64,000 nt of DNA from Bin87 sp963665395 (GTDB lineage Bacteria > Chloroflexota > Dehalococcoidia > Lucifugimonadales > UBA3495): assembly GCA_963665395.2 (NCBI GenBank), contig OY762251.1:1674001-1738000 (forward strand), written 5' to 3'. The translations under genes were made by a program, and so were the position numbers. This document shows, piece after piece, positions 41,176 to 50,637 of the stretch (position 1 is the first letter of the stretch; each line of letters begins with the position of its first letter). The notes beneath the pieces were generated by a model. It was not told where the DNA came from. It searched no databases and worked only from the letters and a program-made list of their open reading frames with translations.

Positions 41176-42853
41176 TGGCGACCACTTCGGCCTCTTCCAC
41201 CACGCCAGGGTTGTCCGCTTCGGCGGAGCCGTGGTCGGTCAGCGGCGGCGTTGCGATGGCATCGTTGCTGGACGTAATCTCTTCGGGCGCCGGCGGATAA
41301 GGCAAACCCAGGCGCAACGCCAGCGCTATGCCGGTCAGGGGATGCTGGCGGTTGAGCCCGAATACCCGTCGCCGGCGCAGCCGGTTGGTTTCAGGGTCTC
41401 GAGAATTCACGTTCCGGTACTGGAAAACTCCGTTGGACATCAGGCCGCGCACTTGCCGCGTGATCAGATTCCGTGTCACCGCGTCGGGAGAGTCGCCCCA
41501 ATGTTCCAGAATGGTCGGGTCTTTAGCCTCCATTCCCTGAGCCAGGGCAGTGCTGATTTCGTTGCACAATGCCTGGAACATCACCGAGTCGGCGCCGTCC
41601 CGTTCTTCGACGAAATGGCTCATCGCGACCAGGTCGGCAATACGGGCCACCTCGTCCGCCGCCGGCGGATCCTCCGATTCGGGCAGGTCCAATTCGGCTG
41701 CGGCGTCCCTCAGCGCGCGCTCCAGCTCTTCGAGGTCCGGTCGAGCCAGTTCGGGAGCGATTGGCTCCTCTACCGGCTCGGACCTTGCCGGCGCGATTTC
41801 CGCTTCAGGCTCTTGCGCTGGATCGTCCGGCATTTCGCGCGTCGCTGCTGCGGGTTCGTCAGATTCCGGTTCTGCGGCTACGTCGTCAACGTCGTCATCG
41901 ACCTCAGCGTAGGTGTCGGCGGCTTCCAGTTCCGCGTCATCGTCGTCCTGCGCCACCGGAACCGGGTCGGGTTCGTCGGCCATCAGGATCCAGTCCACCA
42001 GGTCAACGCTGCGAATCTTGATGTTGCCTTCCTCGGCGACGCGCAGCATGAGCTTCTTGAAGCCCGAGAAGCCTAGTCTGCGCTCGTCGAAGCCGGAGAT
42101 GCGCCGCACCAGCCGCTGCTTCAACGAAGTCAGCAGCAGAGTGTGTCCGGCGGCCCGCTCCGTGCGTATCACGTCTTCGATGGCTCGGATCACCTCGGGC
42201 AGTTGATGGCGGCCGGGATTGGCCAAAGCGGCCGGCGCCGGCGGACGGTTCCGCTGGAACGGCCCCCGCTGCGGGGTGGGTTCCACGTCGATGGGATCAA
42301 CGTCGGCGTCGTAGAAAATCAGTCCGTCAACGTGGTCGGCCATCCGTCGGGAAGTGGCCCAGGATACGCCCACCACCAGCACCCGCTTGCCCACCGCGCG
42401 CAGCGAATTGATGACGTGAATGAAATCCGAATCACCGGACACCAGGACGAAGGTGTTGATGTTGGGGAAGTTGTGGGCCGTGTCGATGCAGTCGGCGGTC
42501 ATCTTCACGTCAACGCTGTTCTTTACGCTCACGGTGCGCCCCGGCTGGTATGACCCCCGCAAGGGCAGACGGGTCGGCACGTACACCGGCTCGATGCCGG
42601 CGGCGTAGAGGGACGGCGGGTCGTGGATGAATTGGCTGGCGCCCTTGAGTTCGGGGGCGCGGGTTACCCAGTCGGCGTATGCCTTGCCGACCACGACGCG
42701 GCCATGATTGGAGACTTCTTCTTTCAGCGCGGATACGTTCGGAGTCCGGCCACGTACCGCGAGGCTGATTTTGAAGTTCTCCCAGTCTATGAATAAAGCT
42801 ACGTCTTCACTGAATGCGGTGTTGCCATTGACCTGTTGGATAGCGATGATGAT
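41168..42853 (-). CDS. NYN-domain nuclease with OST-HTH/LOTUS domain, non-canonical start
   Basis: A ~560-residue predicted RNase. The NYN catalytic start VALFIDWENFKISLAV, with its essential Asp, lies upstream of the first GTG (42694), so translation must begin earlier. The open frame extends to 42856 but has no ATG, GTG or TTG there, only ATC codons at 42853, 42850 and 42847 behind TTGAGGT. Further NYN motifs are VDVKMTADCIDTAHNFPN and VLVSGDSDFIHVINSLRAVG. An OST-HTH domain (AIEDVIRTERAAGHTLLLTS) follows, then an acidic low-complexity region and a C-terminal winged region. It probably degrades or processes RNA. An AUC start, or a sequencing error at the TGA 42857-42859, are the alternatives. 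Confidence 0.8.
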   Translation of the reverse strand: MIIAIQQVNGNTAFSEDVALFIDWENFKISLAVRGRTPNVSALKEEVSNHGRVVVGKAYADWVTRAPELKGASQFIHDPPSLYAAGIEPVYVPTRLPLRGSYQPGRTVSVKNSVDVKMTADCIDTAHNFPNINTFVLVSGDSDFIHVINSLRAVGKRVLVVGVSWATSRRMADHVDGLIFYDADVDPIDVEPTPQRGPFQRNRPPAPAALANPGRHQLPEVIRAIEDVIRTERAAGHTLLLTSLKQRLVRRISGFDERRLGFSGFKKLMLRVAEEGNIKIRSVDLVDWILMADEPDPVPVAQDDDDAELEAADTYAEVDDDVDDVAAEPESDEPAAATREMPDDPAQEPEAEIAPARSEPVEEPIAPELARPDLEELERALRDAAAELDLPESEDPPAADEVARIADLVAMSHFVEERDGADSVMFQALCNEISTALAQGMEAKDPTILEHWGDSPDAVTRNLITRQVRGLMSNGVFQYRNVNSRDPETNRLRRRRVFGLNRQHPLTGIALALRLGLPYPPAPEEITSSNDAIATPPLTDHGSAEADNPGVVEEAEVVAIS

Positions 42854-42941
42854 ACCTCAACTTGCTCAGCCGGCGAGCGGGTGTGTCTCAAAGTTTAATG
42901 GCGCAAGCGGAAAAGCGTCAAGTTTGTTTATCTGCGCGGCC

Positions 42942-43688
42942 CTATCTGCCGTCCGCCAGACGAACGGCCAGCGAATCGGGCAATCCCGCTTGCCGGATAC
43001 GGGTTTGGGCGGTGGCGATGTCATATTCCACGCGGCAATGCTGGAGAGTCCCTTCTCCGCCCCCTTCGTCGCTGTCGTAGAGCAGGTACGAGGCCCGCCG
43101 GTCGCCGTCCCGGGGCTGGCCCACGCTGCCGGGATTGACTATCACGCGCCGCCATCGATCCAAACGCACCGGAACCGACGGATTCAGCAACTCCACACCC
43201 GCACGGCCATCCTCCTCCGTCCACACCAGCGGGTAGTGCGAGTGCCCCACCAGGCAGAAGGGCGTATCCAGAAGGGCGAAGGTCGCCAGCGCCGCCGGCT
43301 CGCTGATCAGGTATTCCATCACCGGATCCCGCAGGCTCCCGTGGACCTGGGTGAAAGGCCCCTCCCGCCGCACTTCCGGCAATGCCATTAGGTAATCCCG
43401 TTCCTCATCGGTGAGCCGTTGCGCGGTCCACAAGGCAGCGGCCCGAGCCGCCCCGTTGAAAAGGTCGGGGTTCAGCTTCCCAATCACGGCATGATCGTGG
43501 TTCCCGGCAATGCCCAAGTGCGGCAACCCGCGCAGCCGCGCGATGCAAGGGCCAGGATCCGCCCCATATCCCACCAGATCCCCCAGGAACCACACCACAT
43601 CATACCCGCCGCGCCCCGCAGCATCGGCCAGCACAGCGTCGAATGCCTGGAGGTTGGAGTGGATGTCGGAGAGGATGAGGGCGCGCAT
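42942..43688 (-). CDS. metallophosphoesterase (YfcE/ApaH-like)
   Basis: A 248-residue calcineurin-type phosphoesterase. Metal ligands are in ALILSDIHSNLQAFDAVLAD (D, H), VWFLGDLVGYGADP (D), LGIAGNHDHAVIG (N, H), FTQVHGS (H) and LVGHSHYPLVW (H, H). All five blocks are intact, so it should be active. It resembles a group of single-domain phosphodiesterases of unknown natural substrate. It lies 88 bases upstream of the NYN gene on the same strand. Confidence 0.93.
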   Translation of the reverse strand: MRALILSDIHSNLQAFDAVLADAAGRGGYDVVWFLGDLVGYGADPGPCIARLRGLPHLGIAGNHDHAVIGKLNPDLFNGAARAAALWTAQRLTDEERDYLMALPEVRREGPFTQVHGSLRDPVMEYLISEPAALATFALLDTPFCLVGHSHYPLVWTEEDGRAGVELLNPSVPVRLDRWRRVIVNPGSVGQPRDGDRRASYLLYDSDEGGGEGTLQHCRVEYDIATAQTRIRQAGLPDSLAVRLADGR

Positions 43689-43720
43689 AACGGACGGTAT
43701 GGTAGCATAGCCGGGGTTGG

Positions 43721-43726
43721 TATAAT
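43721..43726 (+). promoter_or_regulatory. -10 box TATAAT
   Basis: GGTTGGTATAATGCGG lies 45 bases upstream of ATG 43772 in the divergent gap to the phosphoesterase. Confidence 0.4.
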
Positions 43727-43771
43727 GCGGTCATAGCCGCGGGTGATTGCATCCGCCGCGGAGACTCCACC

Positions 43772-45241
43772 ATGACAACGAACCACAGCGTCGAATACCT
43801 TTCCGGTTTGGTGCATGAGCTGCGCCGACTGCCCCACGAAACCGAGTGGGTGGAATTCAAGGAAAACAACGCTGATTCGCGGACGATTGGCGAGGATATC
43901 GCCGCGTTGGCCAACGGAGCGGCACTCCACGGTCGGGAAAAGGCCTATATGCTATGGGGCATTGCGGACGGAATGCACACCGTCGTGGGCACTAATTTCG
44001 TGCCGGGCACGGCGAAGGGAAGAGGTAACGAGCCGCTGGAGAACTGGCTATTGGTGAAGTTGCGTCCGCAGGTGAACTTTTGCTTTCACCAAGCCGATGT
44101 CGAAGGTCAGAGGGTCGTCATTCTGGAAATTACACCAGCGGAACGGCTTCCTGTGGCTTTCGATGGTGAGCGGTTTATTCGCGTAGCCAGCGTTACCAAG
44201 AATCTCAAGGATTTCCCGGAGAAGGAACGGGCTCTCTGGAGCATTCTGGAACGAGTTAAATTCGAGAGCGGAATAGCTGGCGAAATGGAAAGCGGCGAGA
44301 ATGTCCTGAGCAAGCTGAACTACCAGTCATATTTTGGTCTTCTTGAAAGGCCGATTCCGGAGAGCGATAGCGCGATTCTGGATATGCTGGAGCGCGATGA
44401 ATTGATCGCCCATTGCGATGCCGGAGGCTGGAACGTCACCAACTTAGGAGCAATCTTATTCGCCAACAGCCTTGATGATTTTCGCCATCTCAGGCGCAAG
44501 GCAGTTCGGGTTGTTCAATACAAAGGTTCCGGCCCTACCGAAATTTTGAGCCAACGGGACGGCACAAGAGGATACGCATATGGCTTCGAAAATTTGCTCC
44601 ATTACATCAACAACAGGATAGCCAGCCAAGTCATCGGTCAAGCTTTGCGTAGGACTACGCCGATGGTTCCTGAACCGGCAGTGCGAGAACTGGTAGCAAA
44701 CGCCCTGATTCACCAGGATTTCTTTGCAACCGGAACCGGGACACTGGTTGAGATATTCGATACACGCATCGAGATAACCAACCCTGGAGAACCGCTGGTG
44801 GCTCCTCAATTATTCTTGGGCAGCAGGCCGACTTCGCGCAACGAGGATTTGGCTTCGATGATGCGACGACTTGGCATTTGCGAGGAACTCGGCAGCGGGA
44901 TCCCAAGGGTTGTATCAGCAGTAGAAGAGGCGCAACTTCCGGCTCCGCTATTTGCAGCGCAGGACAGATTCACGCAGGCGGTCCTGTTCGCTCACAAGGA
45001 CCTATCAGACATGGACCGAGATGAACGGGTCAGAGCTTGCTACTTACACGCTTGCCTCCGGTTCAGGCAGAACTAGCCAATGAATAACGGCTCGCTCCGT
45101 AGGCGCTTTGACATTCCCGATGACCGGCCTGACGTAGCATCGCGTTTGCTCAGGGAAGCGGTGGATGATGGAATGATAACCGTGCGAGACCCCAACGCGG
45201 GGCCCCGGACCCGTACCTACCTGCCCTTTTGGGCCGCTTGA
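43772..45241 (+). CDS. AlbA_2/Schlafen-type ATP-binding regulator, with in-frame stop at 45074
   Basis: The main frame (43772-45076, 434 residues) has an AlbA_2/Schlafen N-terminal domain (ETEWVEFKENNADSRTIGED, residues ~20-145) and a GHKL-type ATPase segment (AVRELVANALIHQDFFATGT and GTLVEIFDTRIEITNPGEPL, ~295-340; EELGSGIPRVVSAVEEAQLP). It ends at a TAG after LRFRQN. In the same frame, directly after the TAG, ATG 45080 continues MNNGSLRRRFDIPDDRPDVA through TRTYLPFWAA to TGA 45241, which is the winged-helix end seen in full-length relatives. So a one-codon nonsense change splits the gene, or the tail is made separately. Family members act as transcription or stress regulators. Confidence 0.8.
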
Positions 45242-45418
45242 GTTTTCTTGCAGGTTGCTTGCAAAACCGGCCCAAATCGGGCCATTTCGCGGGTCAAACC
45301 AGCCAAATCCTACGGGAATTGCCGCCCGGAGTTTTCTTGCAGGTTGCTTGCAAAACCGGCCCAAATCGGGCCATTTCGCGGGTCAAACCAGCCAAATCCT
45401 ACGGGAATTGCCGCCCGA
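45241..45418. repeat. 89-bp perfect tandem duplication
   Basis: Two units, 45241-45329 and 45330-45418, differ only in their final bases. Each starts AGTTTTCTTGCAGGTTGC and contains the palindrome GGCCCAAATCGGGCC. It fills the gap between the Schlafen-type gene and asparaginase and may affect the asparaginase leader. Confidence 0.92.
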
Positions 45419-45476
45419 GCTTTATTTGACAGTTGTTTGATTATCGCGCCGTATCCTGCCGCGGAGGCTTACTACC

Positions 45477-46478
45477 ATGCCCAACCCCACCGTCCACATC
45501 ATCGCCACCGGCGGCAGCATCGCCGGCGTCGGACCCGACCGGATGGACTACATCCGCTATCCCGAAATCGGCGACCACCTGACCATTGAGCAGAACCTGG
45601 CGCGGGTTCCTGAGATTGGCGACCACTTCAACGTCATCGCCGAGGATATGGTCAGCGTAGGCAGCACCGCCATCGGCCCGGCCAACTGGATTGCCCTGGC
45701 CGAGCGCATCCACGCCATTGACCGCGACGAACCGGACACCGCCGGCGTCGTCATCACCCACGGCACCGCTACCCTGGAGGAAACTGCCTATTTCCTCCAC
45801 CTGACGGTAAAGACGGAGCGGCCCGTGGTCATCACCGGCGCCATGCGCCCGCCCACGTCCATCAGCACCGACGCCGACCTGAACCTGCTGGACGCCGTGC
45901 GCATCGCCGCCACGCCGGAGTCCGCCGGCATGGGCGTCCTTACCGTGCTCAACAACGAAATCCACTGCGCCCGCGAGGTCTATAAGGCCAACACCCTGCG
46001 GGTGGAGACCTTCAAGCCCAACGAACTCGGTTTCCTGGGCTACGCCGACTCCGACCACCGGGTAGTTTTCTATCGCCGCCCGGTGCGCAAGCACACCACG
46101 GAAACGCCCTTCCAGGTGGACGGCATGACCGACCTGCCGCGGGTGGACATCGTCCATTCCTACGCCGGCGCCGACGGGATGCTGATTGACGCGGTGCGGG
46201 CTCATGGCTCGGCTGGCCTGGCGCTGGCCGGTTTCGGAGCGGGAACCTTCCCGCCGGCGGTAATCGCCGCCGCCGAGTCTGCGGTGAACGGCGGTATGCC
46301 CGTCGTCCTCGCCAGCCGTTCCAGCGCCGGCCGCGTGGTAATGACGCCGCGCAAAGAGGAACAGGGTTTCATCGTATCCGACAACCTGATGCCGCAGAAA
46401 GCGCGCATCCTGCTGATGCTGGGGCTGACGGTTACGGAGGAGCGGGACGAGTTGCAGCAGATGTTTTACGAATACTAA
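45477..46478 (+). CDS. L-asparaginase family protein
   Basis: A 333-residue enzyme that hydrolyses asparagine to aspartate and ammonia. The two catalytic threonine sites are intact: IIATGGSIAGVG near residue 10 and VITHGTATLEETAYFL near residue 95. GAMRPPTSISTDADLNLLDA is the second family signature. No signal peptide is visible, so it is probably cytoplasmic despite its type II-like sequence. It stands alone, preceded by the 89-bp tandem duplication and a start region with CGGAGG 11 bases from the ATG. Confidence 0.92.
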   Translation: MPNPTVHIIATGGSIAGVGPDRMDYIRYPEIGDHLTIEQNLARVPEIGDHFNVIAEDMVSVGSTAIGPANWIALAERIHAIDRDEPDTAGVVITHGTATLEETAYFLHLTVKTERPVVITGAMRPPTSISTDADLNLLDAVRIAATPESAGMGVLTVLNNEIHCAREVYKANTLRVETFKPNELGFLGYADSDHRVVFYRRPVRKHTTETPFQVDGMTDLPRVDIVHSYAGADGMLIDAVRAHGSAGLALAGFGAGTFPPAVIAAAESAVNGGMPVVLASRSSAGRVVMTPRKEEQGFIVSDNLMPQKARILLMLGLTVTEERDELQQMFYEY

Positions 46479-46543
46479 ACTGCCCGGTGGTGTAGAATGT
46501 CCGCCGCAAGACTGCGCCTCCCCGGGGAAGGATGCCACACGCC

Positions 46544-47248
46544 ATGACCACCGCCAAACCGGTCGCTGCGGCGACCAGCCCAAAGCCCTCTCGCTTCGTC
46601 TTCCCGGATCCGCCGGAAGACCGGGAAGACAAGATGACCAACTTCAACAGGATGTCCTATACCGGCAACGTCCATTTTCTGGCCAACCATCTGGGCAACC
46701 CGGAAACCACCGTAGTGGGCGGGGAGCTTTATGTCAGCGCAGCGCCGACCACAGACATGACCGGCGTGCGCTACCCGGATCTGTTCGTGGCCTTTGACGC
46801 GGACCCGGCGGCCTACTACGCCAGCAACGCCTACGTCATATCGGAGCAGGGGAAGCCGCCCGATTTCGTATTGGAGATAGCCTCGCGCAGCAGCGGGCGG
46901 ACGGACACCGGGCCGAAACGACAAGACTACGCGGCGCTGCTGATATCCGAGTACTGGCGGTTCGACGAGACGGAGACGGGGCGGTATCACGGGGCGCGGC
47001 TGGCGGGAGACCGGCTGGTGAACGGGGAATATGAGGCCATCGACATCGAGGAGTTGCCGGACGGCAGTTTGCAGGGATACAGCGCAGTTCTGAACCTGTA
47101 TCTGCGGTGGGAGCGCGGCGAGTTGGTGTTTTACGACCCGGCCACGGGCCTGCCGATTGCGTCCCTGGAAAGCGAGCGAGAAGCCCGCCGGGCCGCCGAA
47201 GCCCGGATCCGCGAGCTCGAAGAACAACTGCATCAACTGGGCAGCTAG
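46544..47248 (+). CDS. Uma2-family (DUF820) endonuclease-fold protein
   Basis: A 234-residue PD-(D/E)xK-fold protein. The core shows VVGGELYVSAAPTTD and VRYPDLFVAFDADPAAYY (acidic residue), then GKPPDFVLEIASRSSGRTDT (the D..E..S motif) and DYAALLISEYWRFDE. The C-terminus is a coiled-coil tail (ESEREARRAAEARIRELEEQ), common in Uma2 proteins. ATG 46544 suits the family better than ATG 46532. It lies 29 bases ahead of restriction enzyme 2. Uma2 genes are abundant in Chloroflexota and cyanobacteria, and their function is not established. Confidence 0.88.
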   Translation: MTTAKPVAAATSPKPSRFVFPDPPEDREDKMTNFNRMSYTGNVHFLANHLGNPETTVVGGELYVSAAPTTDMTGVRYPDLFVAFDADPAAYYASNAYVISEQGKPPDFVLEIASRSSGRTDTGPKRQDYAALLISEYWRFDETETGRYHGARLAGDRLVNGEYEAIDIEELPDGSLQGYSAVLNLYLRWERGELVFYDPATGLPIASLESEREARRAAEARIRELEEQLHQLGS

Positions 47249-47277
47249 ACGAACCCGAAAGGCGCGAGTACGTAAAG

Positions 47278-50200
47278 ATGCCCACCGCCGCCGATTTCGC
47301 AATTTACCGCCGGACGCTCCGGGCCAGTCAGGACCGGGGCAATGCTACCGAGCATACTCACCGCCCGGCCCTACAGGCGTTGCTGGAATCGGACGGCGGC
47401 GTCACCGCGGTCAACGAACCTAAACATATCGAGTGCGGCGCGCCCGATTTCGTCGTCACCCTCGCCGGGGACAACCCGCTAACCATCGGCTACGTGGAAG
47501 CCAAAGACATCGACGTCTCCCTGTCGGATATTGAGCGCGACGGCAGCCGCGCCCGCCCCAGCGCCGTCAACGGACAGCAGTTCAAGCGCTATCTTACCGC
47601 GCTGCCTAACTTCATCCTGACCAACTACACCGAATTTCGCTGGTACGTGGACGGTCAACGCCACAGCATGGCCAGCCTTGACAATCCCAATGGCGTTGCC
47701 GACGTGGGGTTGCTGCTGAACGGCTTTCTCAGCCGACAGCCGCAGCCCGTCGCCAATTCCGAGGATCTGGCGCGGCGTTTAGCTCGGTTGACGCACTTGA
47801 TACGCGACGTGGTAGCGGCGGCCTTTGAGAACGAAGCGGCGTCTGCCAACGTCAGCGACCTGTACGACGCTTCCCGGCAGGCGTTGGTTCCCGACCTTGC
47901 GACCGACGCCTTCGCCGATATGTTCGCGCAAACGCTGGCCTACGGACTTTTCGCCGCCCGGGTCAGCCACGCCGCCCAACCCGACGCCGGCGACTTCCGC
48001 CGCCGGGATGCAGCCTACCTGATCCCGGCCGCCAATCCCTTTATCCGGCGGATTTTTGGCATGATGGCCGGCCCCGATCTTGACACCGAACCCTTTGTCG
48101 CTTTCGTGGACGATCTGACGCAACTGCTGGCGGCCGCCGATATGGCCGCGGTCTTCGCCAACTTCGGCCAGCGCGCCGCCCGCCAGGACCCGATAATGCA
48201 CTTCTACGAGACCTTCCTGGCGGCCTACGACCCGTCCCTGCGCGAACAGCGCGGCGTTTATTACACCCCGGAGCCGGTGATTTCCTACATTGTGCGCTCC
48301 GTTGATTTGTTGCTCAAAGAACGCTTTGGTTGCGCCGACGGGCTGGCCGACAATGGGATGACTGATTACGAATACCGTGATGATGCGGGGGCCTCCGTCG
48401 CCGGCAAGTCCCACCGCGTCCTGGTGCTGGATCCGGCCTGCGGTACCGGGTCGTTTCTGTACGCCGTGATTGACCACATCCGGGAGCATTTTCAAGATGG
48501 CGGCAACGCCGGAATGTGGGCCGGCTACATCAAAGAACACTTGCTGCCCCGGCTGTTCGGCTTTGAGCTGTTAATGGCCCCCTACGCCATGGCGCACCTG
48601 AAGCTGGGGATGCAGTTGGCGGCGCAGGACTTGCCGCCGGAAGAGCAGGCCACTTGGGCCTACCAGTTTGACGGCGATGAACGCCTGGGCGTGTACCTGA
48701 CCAACTCACTGGAGCAGGCAGAACAGCAAGTGCAGACGATGTTCGGCCCCCTGCGCGCCATCACCGACGAGGCCAACGCCGCCGCCGAAATCAAGCGCGA
48801 CTTGCCCATTATGGTGGTCATCGGCAACCCGCCCTACTCCGGCCATTCCGCCAACAAGGGCGAATGGATTACCGATCTTATCGAAAGTTACAAAGAGGGA
48901 TTTCCCGAATTGAGGAGGCCGGCGCAGGCTAAATGGCTCAGCGACGACTATGTGAAATTCATCCGTTTCTCCCAATGGCGGATTGACCAGAGCGGTTCCG
49001 GCGTGTTGGGATTTGTAACCAATCATAGCTATCTGGACAACCCGACTTTTCGCGGGATGCGTCGAAGTCTGATGGAAACATTTGACGAGATTTATTTGCT
49101 GGATCTTCATGGTAATGCCAATAAAAAGGAACGTACACCTGATGGTAGCGTTGACCGGAACGTTTTTGACATCAGACAGGGGGTTGCCATAGGGGTATTC
49201 GTTAAACACCCTAATAGCGATAAAGTCCCAGCGCGCGTATTCCACGCAGACCTATGGGGTGAGCGGGCGAACGAATCAGGCAGTGGCAAATACGATTGGC
49301 TTGAGTCAAACAGCATTGGGACTACCAGTTGGTCAGAACTTTCTCCGGGAGATCCGATTTACCTGTTCGTGCCGCGCGATGATGGGTTGCTTGACGAATA
49401 CTCGGCAGGTTGGTCTATTCTCGAGATATTTTCCCCCAATGGAACGCCGGCGCCGGGTATCGTAACTACGCATGACCAGTTTGCCATCTCATGGGATGAG
49501 CAAGAGGCTGCGTCAAAAATAGAACGGTTACTCGCTACGGCATCGGAAAGTGAAGCACGTGCGCAATGGCGTCTTTGCTCCCAAAACCAGTGGCAATATG
49601 ACCGTGCCAAGCGGGAGCTAGCCAGCGGTTCGTGGCGAGACCAAATCAAGCCAATTCTGTATCGACCCTTTGACAGCAGAACCACCGTGTTCAATTCAAA
49701 TGTTGCTGTGCATCGGCGCGAGCGCGTCATGCGTCATATGCTTTCAGGGGATAATCTCGGCTTGATTTTCATGCGCCAAGTCGCCGTGGATGACGAATAT
49801 TCTCATTTTGGCGTGTCTGACGGAATTGTTGATAACCGCGCTTTTTACAGTAGCAAAGGGATCACTCAATTCGCCTCGCTCTACATCTGCCCCACCGAGC
49901 AGCAAATTGCCGCTGGCCTTTACGCCGCCGGCGACCGTGAGCCGAACCTTGCGCCCGCGTTCACTGACGACCTGGCCCAGCGCACCGGCCTGCGGTTTGT
50001 ATCCGGCGGCCCCGGGGACTTGCGAGACACCTTCGGCCCGGAGGACGTGTTCCATTACATCTACGCCGTCTTTCACTCGCCAACCTACCGGGAACGATAC
50101 GACCAATTCCTCCGCGCCGACTTCCCGCGGGTGCCGTTGCCCGGCAACGTTGCGCTGTTCCGGGAACTGGCCGGCTTGGGCCGCCGGCTGGTTGACGCTC

Positions 50201-50556
50201 ACCTGCTGCGTCCCGACGCAGTGGGCGATTCGCCGGCGGGTTTCCCGGTTCCGGGCGACAACGTAGTCGCCCCCGGCTATCCCAAGTACGCACCGGTCGC
50301 TGCTGACGGCGACGCCGGACGGGTCTATATCAACCGCAGCCAATACTTCGCCGGCATCGCGCCGGAAGTTTGGGTGTTTCGCATTGGCGGCTACCAGCCT
50401 ATGGACAAGTGGCTGAAAGACCGCCGCCGGCGCAACTTGTCGCCTTACGACGATTTGGAGCATTACCGTCGGATGGCGGCGGCGATTGCAGAGACCATCG
50501 CACTGATGACGCAGGTTGACGATGTAATTGAAAGCTGCGGTGGCCTTTTCGCGTAG
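47278..50556 (+). CDS. single-chain restriction-modification enzyme 2 (type IIG/ISP-like)
   Basis: A 1092-residue enzyme from ATG 47278. The N-terminal nuclease pattern is IECGAPDFVVTLAGDN then IGYVEAKDIDVSL (~50-75). Methyltransferase motif I is LDPACGTGSFLYAVID (~385) and motif IV NPPYSGHSANKGE (~517). Helical sequence containing YETFLAAYDPSLREQRGVYY leads into the methylase. The C-terminal recognition part ends APEVWVFRIGGYQPMDKWLK, the same ending seen in enzyme 1. It differs from enzymes 1 and 3 across most of its length, so the three should read different sites. Longer upstream starts are in the Uma2 gene and unlikely. Confidence 0.9.
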   Translation: MPTAADFAIYRRTLRASQDRGNATEHTHRPALQALLESDGGVTAVNEPKHIECGAPDFVVTLAGDNPLTIGYVEAKDIDVSLSDIERDGSRARPSAVNGQQFKRYLTALPNFILTNYTEFRWYVDGQRHSMASLDNPNGVADVGLLLNGFLSRQPQPVANSEDLARRLARLTHLIRDVVAAAFENEAASANVSDLYDASRQALVPDLATDAFADMFAQTLAYGLFAARVSHAAQPDAGDFRRRDAAYLIPAANPFIRRIFGMMAGPDLDTEPFVAFVDDLTQLLAAADMAAVFANFGQRAARQDPIMHFYETFLAAYDPSLREQRGVYYTPEPVISYIVRSVDLLLKERFGCADGLADNGMTDYEYRDDAGASVAGKSHRVLVLDPACGTGSFLYAVIDHIREHFQDGGNAGMWAGYIKEHLLPRLFGFELLMAPYAMAHLKLGMQLAAQDLPPEEQATWAYQFDGDERLGVYLTNSLEQAEQQVQTMFGPLRAITDEANAAAEIKRDLPIMVVIGNPPYSGHSANKGEWITDLIESYKEGFPELRRPAQAKWLSDDYVKFIRFSQWRIDQSGSGVLGFVTNHSYLDNPTFRGMRRSLMETFDEIYLLDLHGNANKKERTPDGSVDRNVFDIRQGVAIGVFVKHPNSDKVPARVFHADLWGERANESGSGKYDWLESNSIGTTSWSELSPGDPIYLFVPRDDGLLDEYSAGWSILEIFSPNGTPAPGIVTTHDQFAISWDEQEAASKIERLLATASESEARAQWRLCSQNQWQYDRAKRELASGSWRDQIKPILYRPFDSRTTVFNSNVAVHRRERVMRHMLSGDNLGLIFMRQVAVDDEYSHFGVSDGIVDNRAFYSSKGITQFASLYICPTEQQIAAGLYAAGDREPNLAPAFTDDLAQRTGLRFVSGGPGDLRDTFGPEDVFHYIYAVFHSPTYRERYDQFLRADFPRVPLPGNVALFRELAGLGRRLVDAHLLRPDAVGDSPAGFPVPGDNVVAPGYPKYAPVAADGDAGRVYINRSQYFAGIAPEVWVFRIGGYQPMDKWLKDRRRRNLSPYDDLEHYRRMAAAIAETIALMTQVDDVIESCGGLFA

Positions 50557-50567
50557 CCGTCGGCGTG

Positions 50568-50573
50568 TATAAT
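50568..50573 (+). promoter_or_regulatory. -10 box TATAAT for MFS gene
   Basis: GGCGTGTATAATGCGCC, 65 bases before ATG 50638 and 12 bases after the restriction enzyme stop. Confidence 0.4.
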
Positions 50574-50637
50574 GCGCCCTATTCCGCCCCCAGGCGGCGC
50601 ATTGCATCGCATTGCATTTGCATAAGGAGCGCACCCG

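Noticed and set aside
45241..45418. Possible CRISPR or origin iterons
   Set aside because: Just two identical 89-bp units; no spacer variation and no replication gene nearby.
47107..47277. Earlier start for restriction enzyme 2
   Set aside because: These 57 codons lie inside the Uma2 gene in another frame; ATG 47278 gives a normal start (PTAADFAIYRRTLR).
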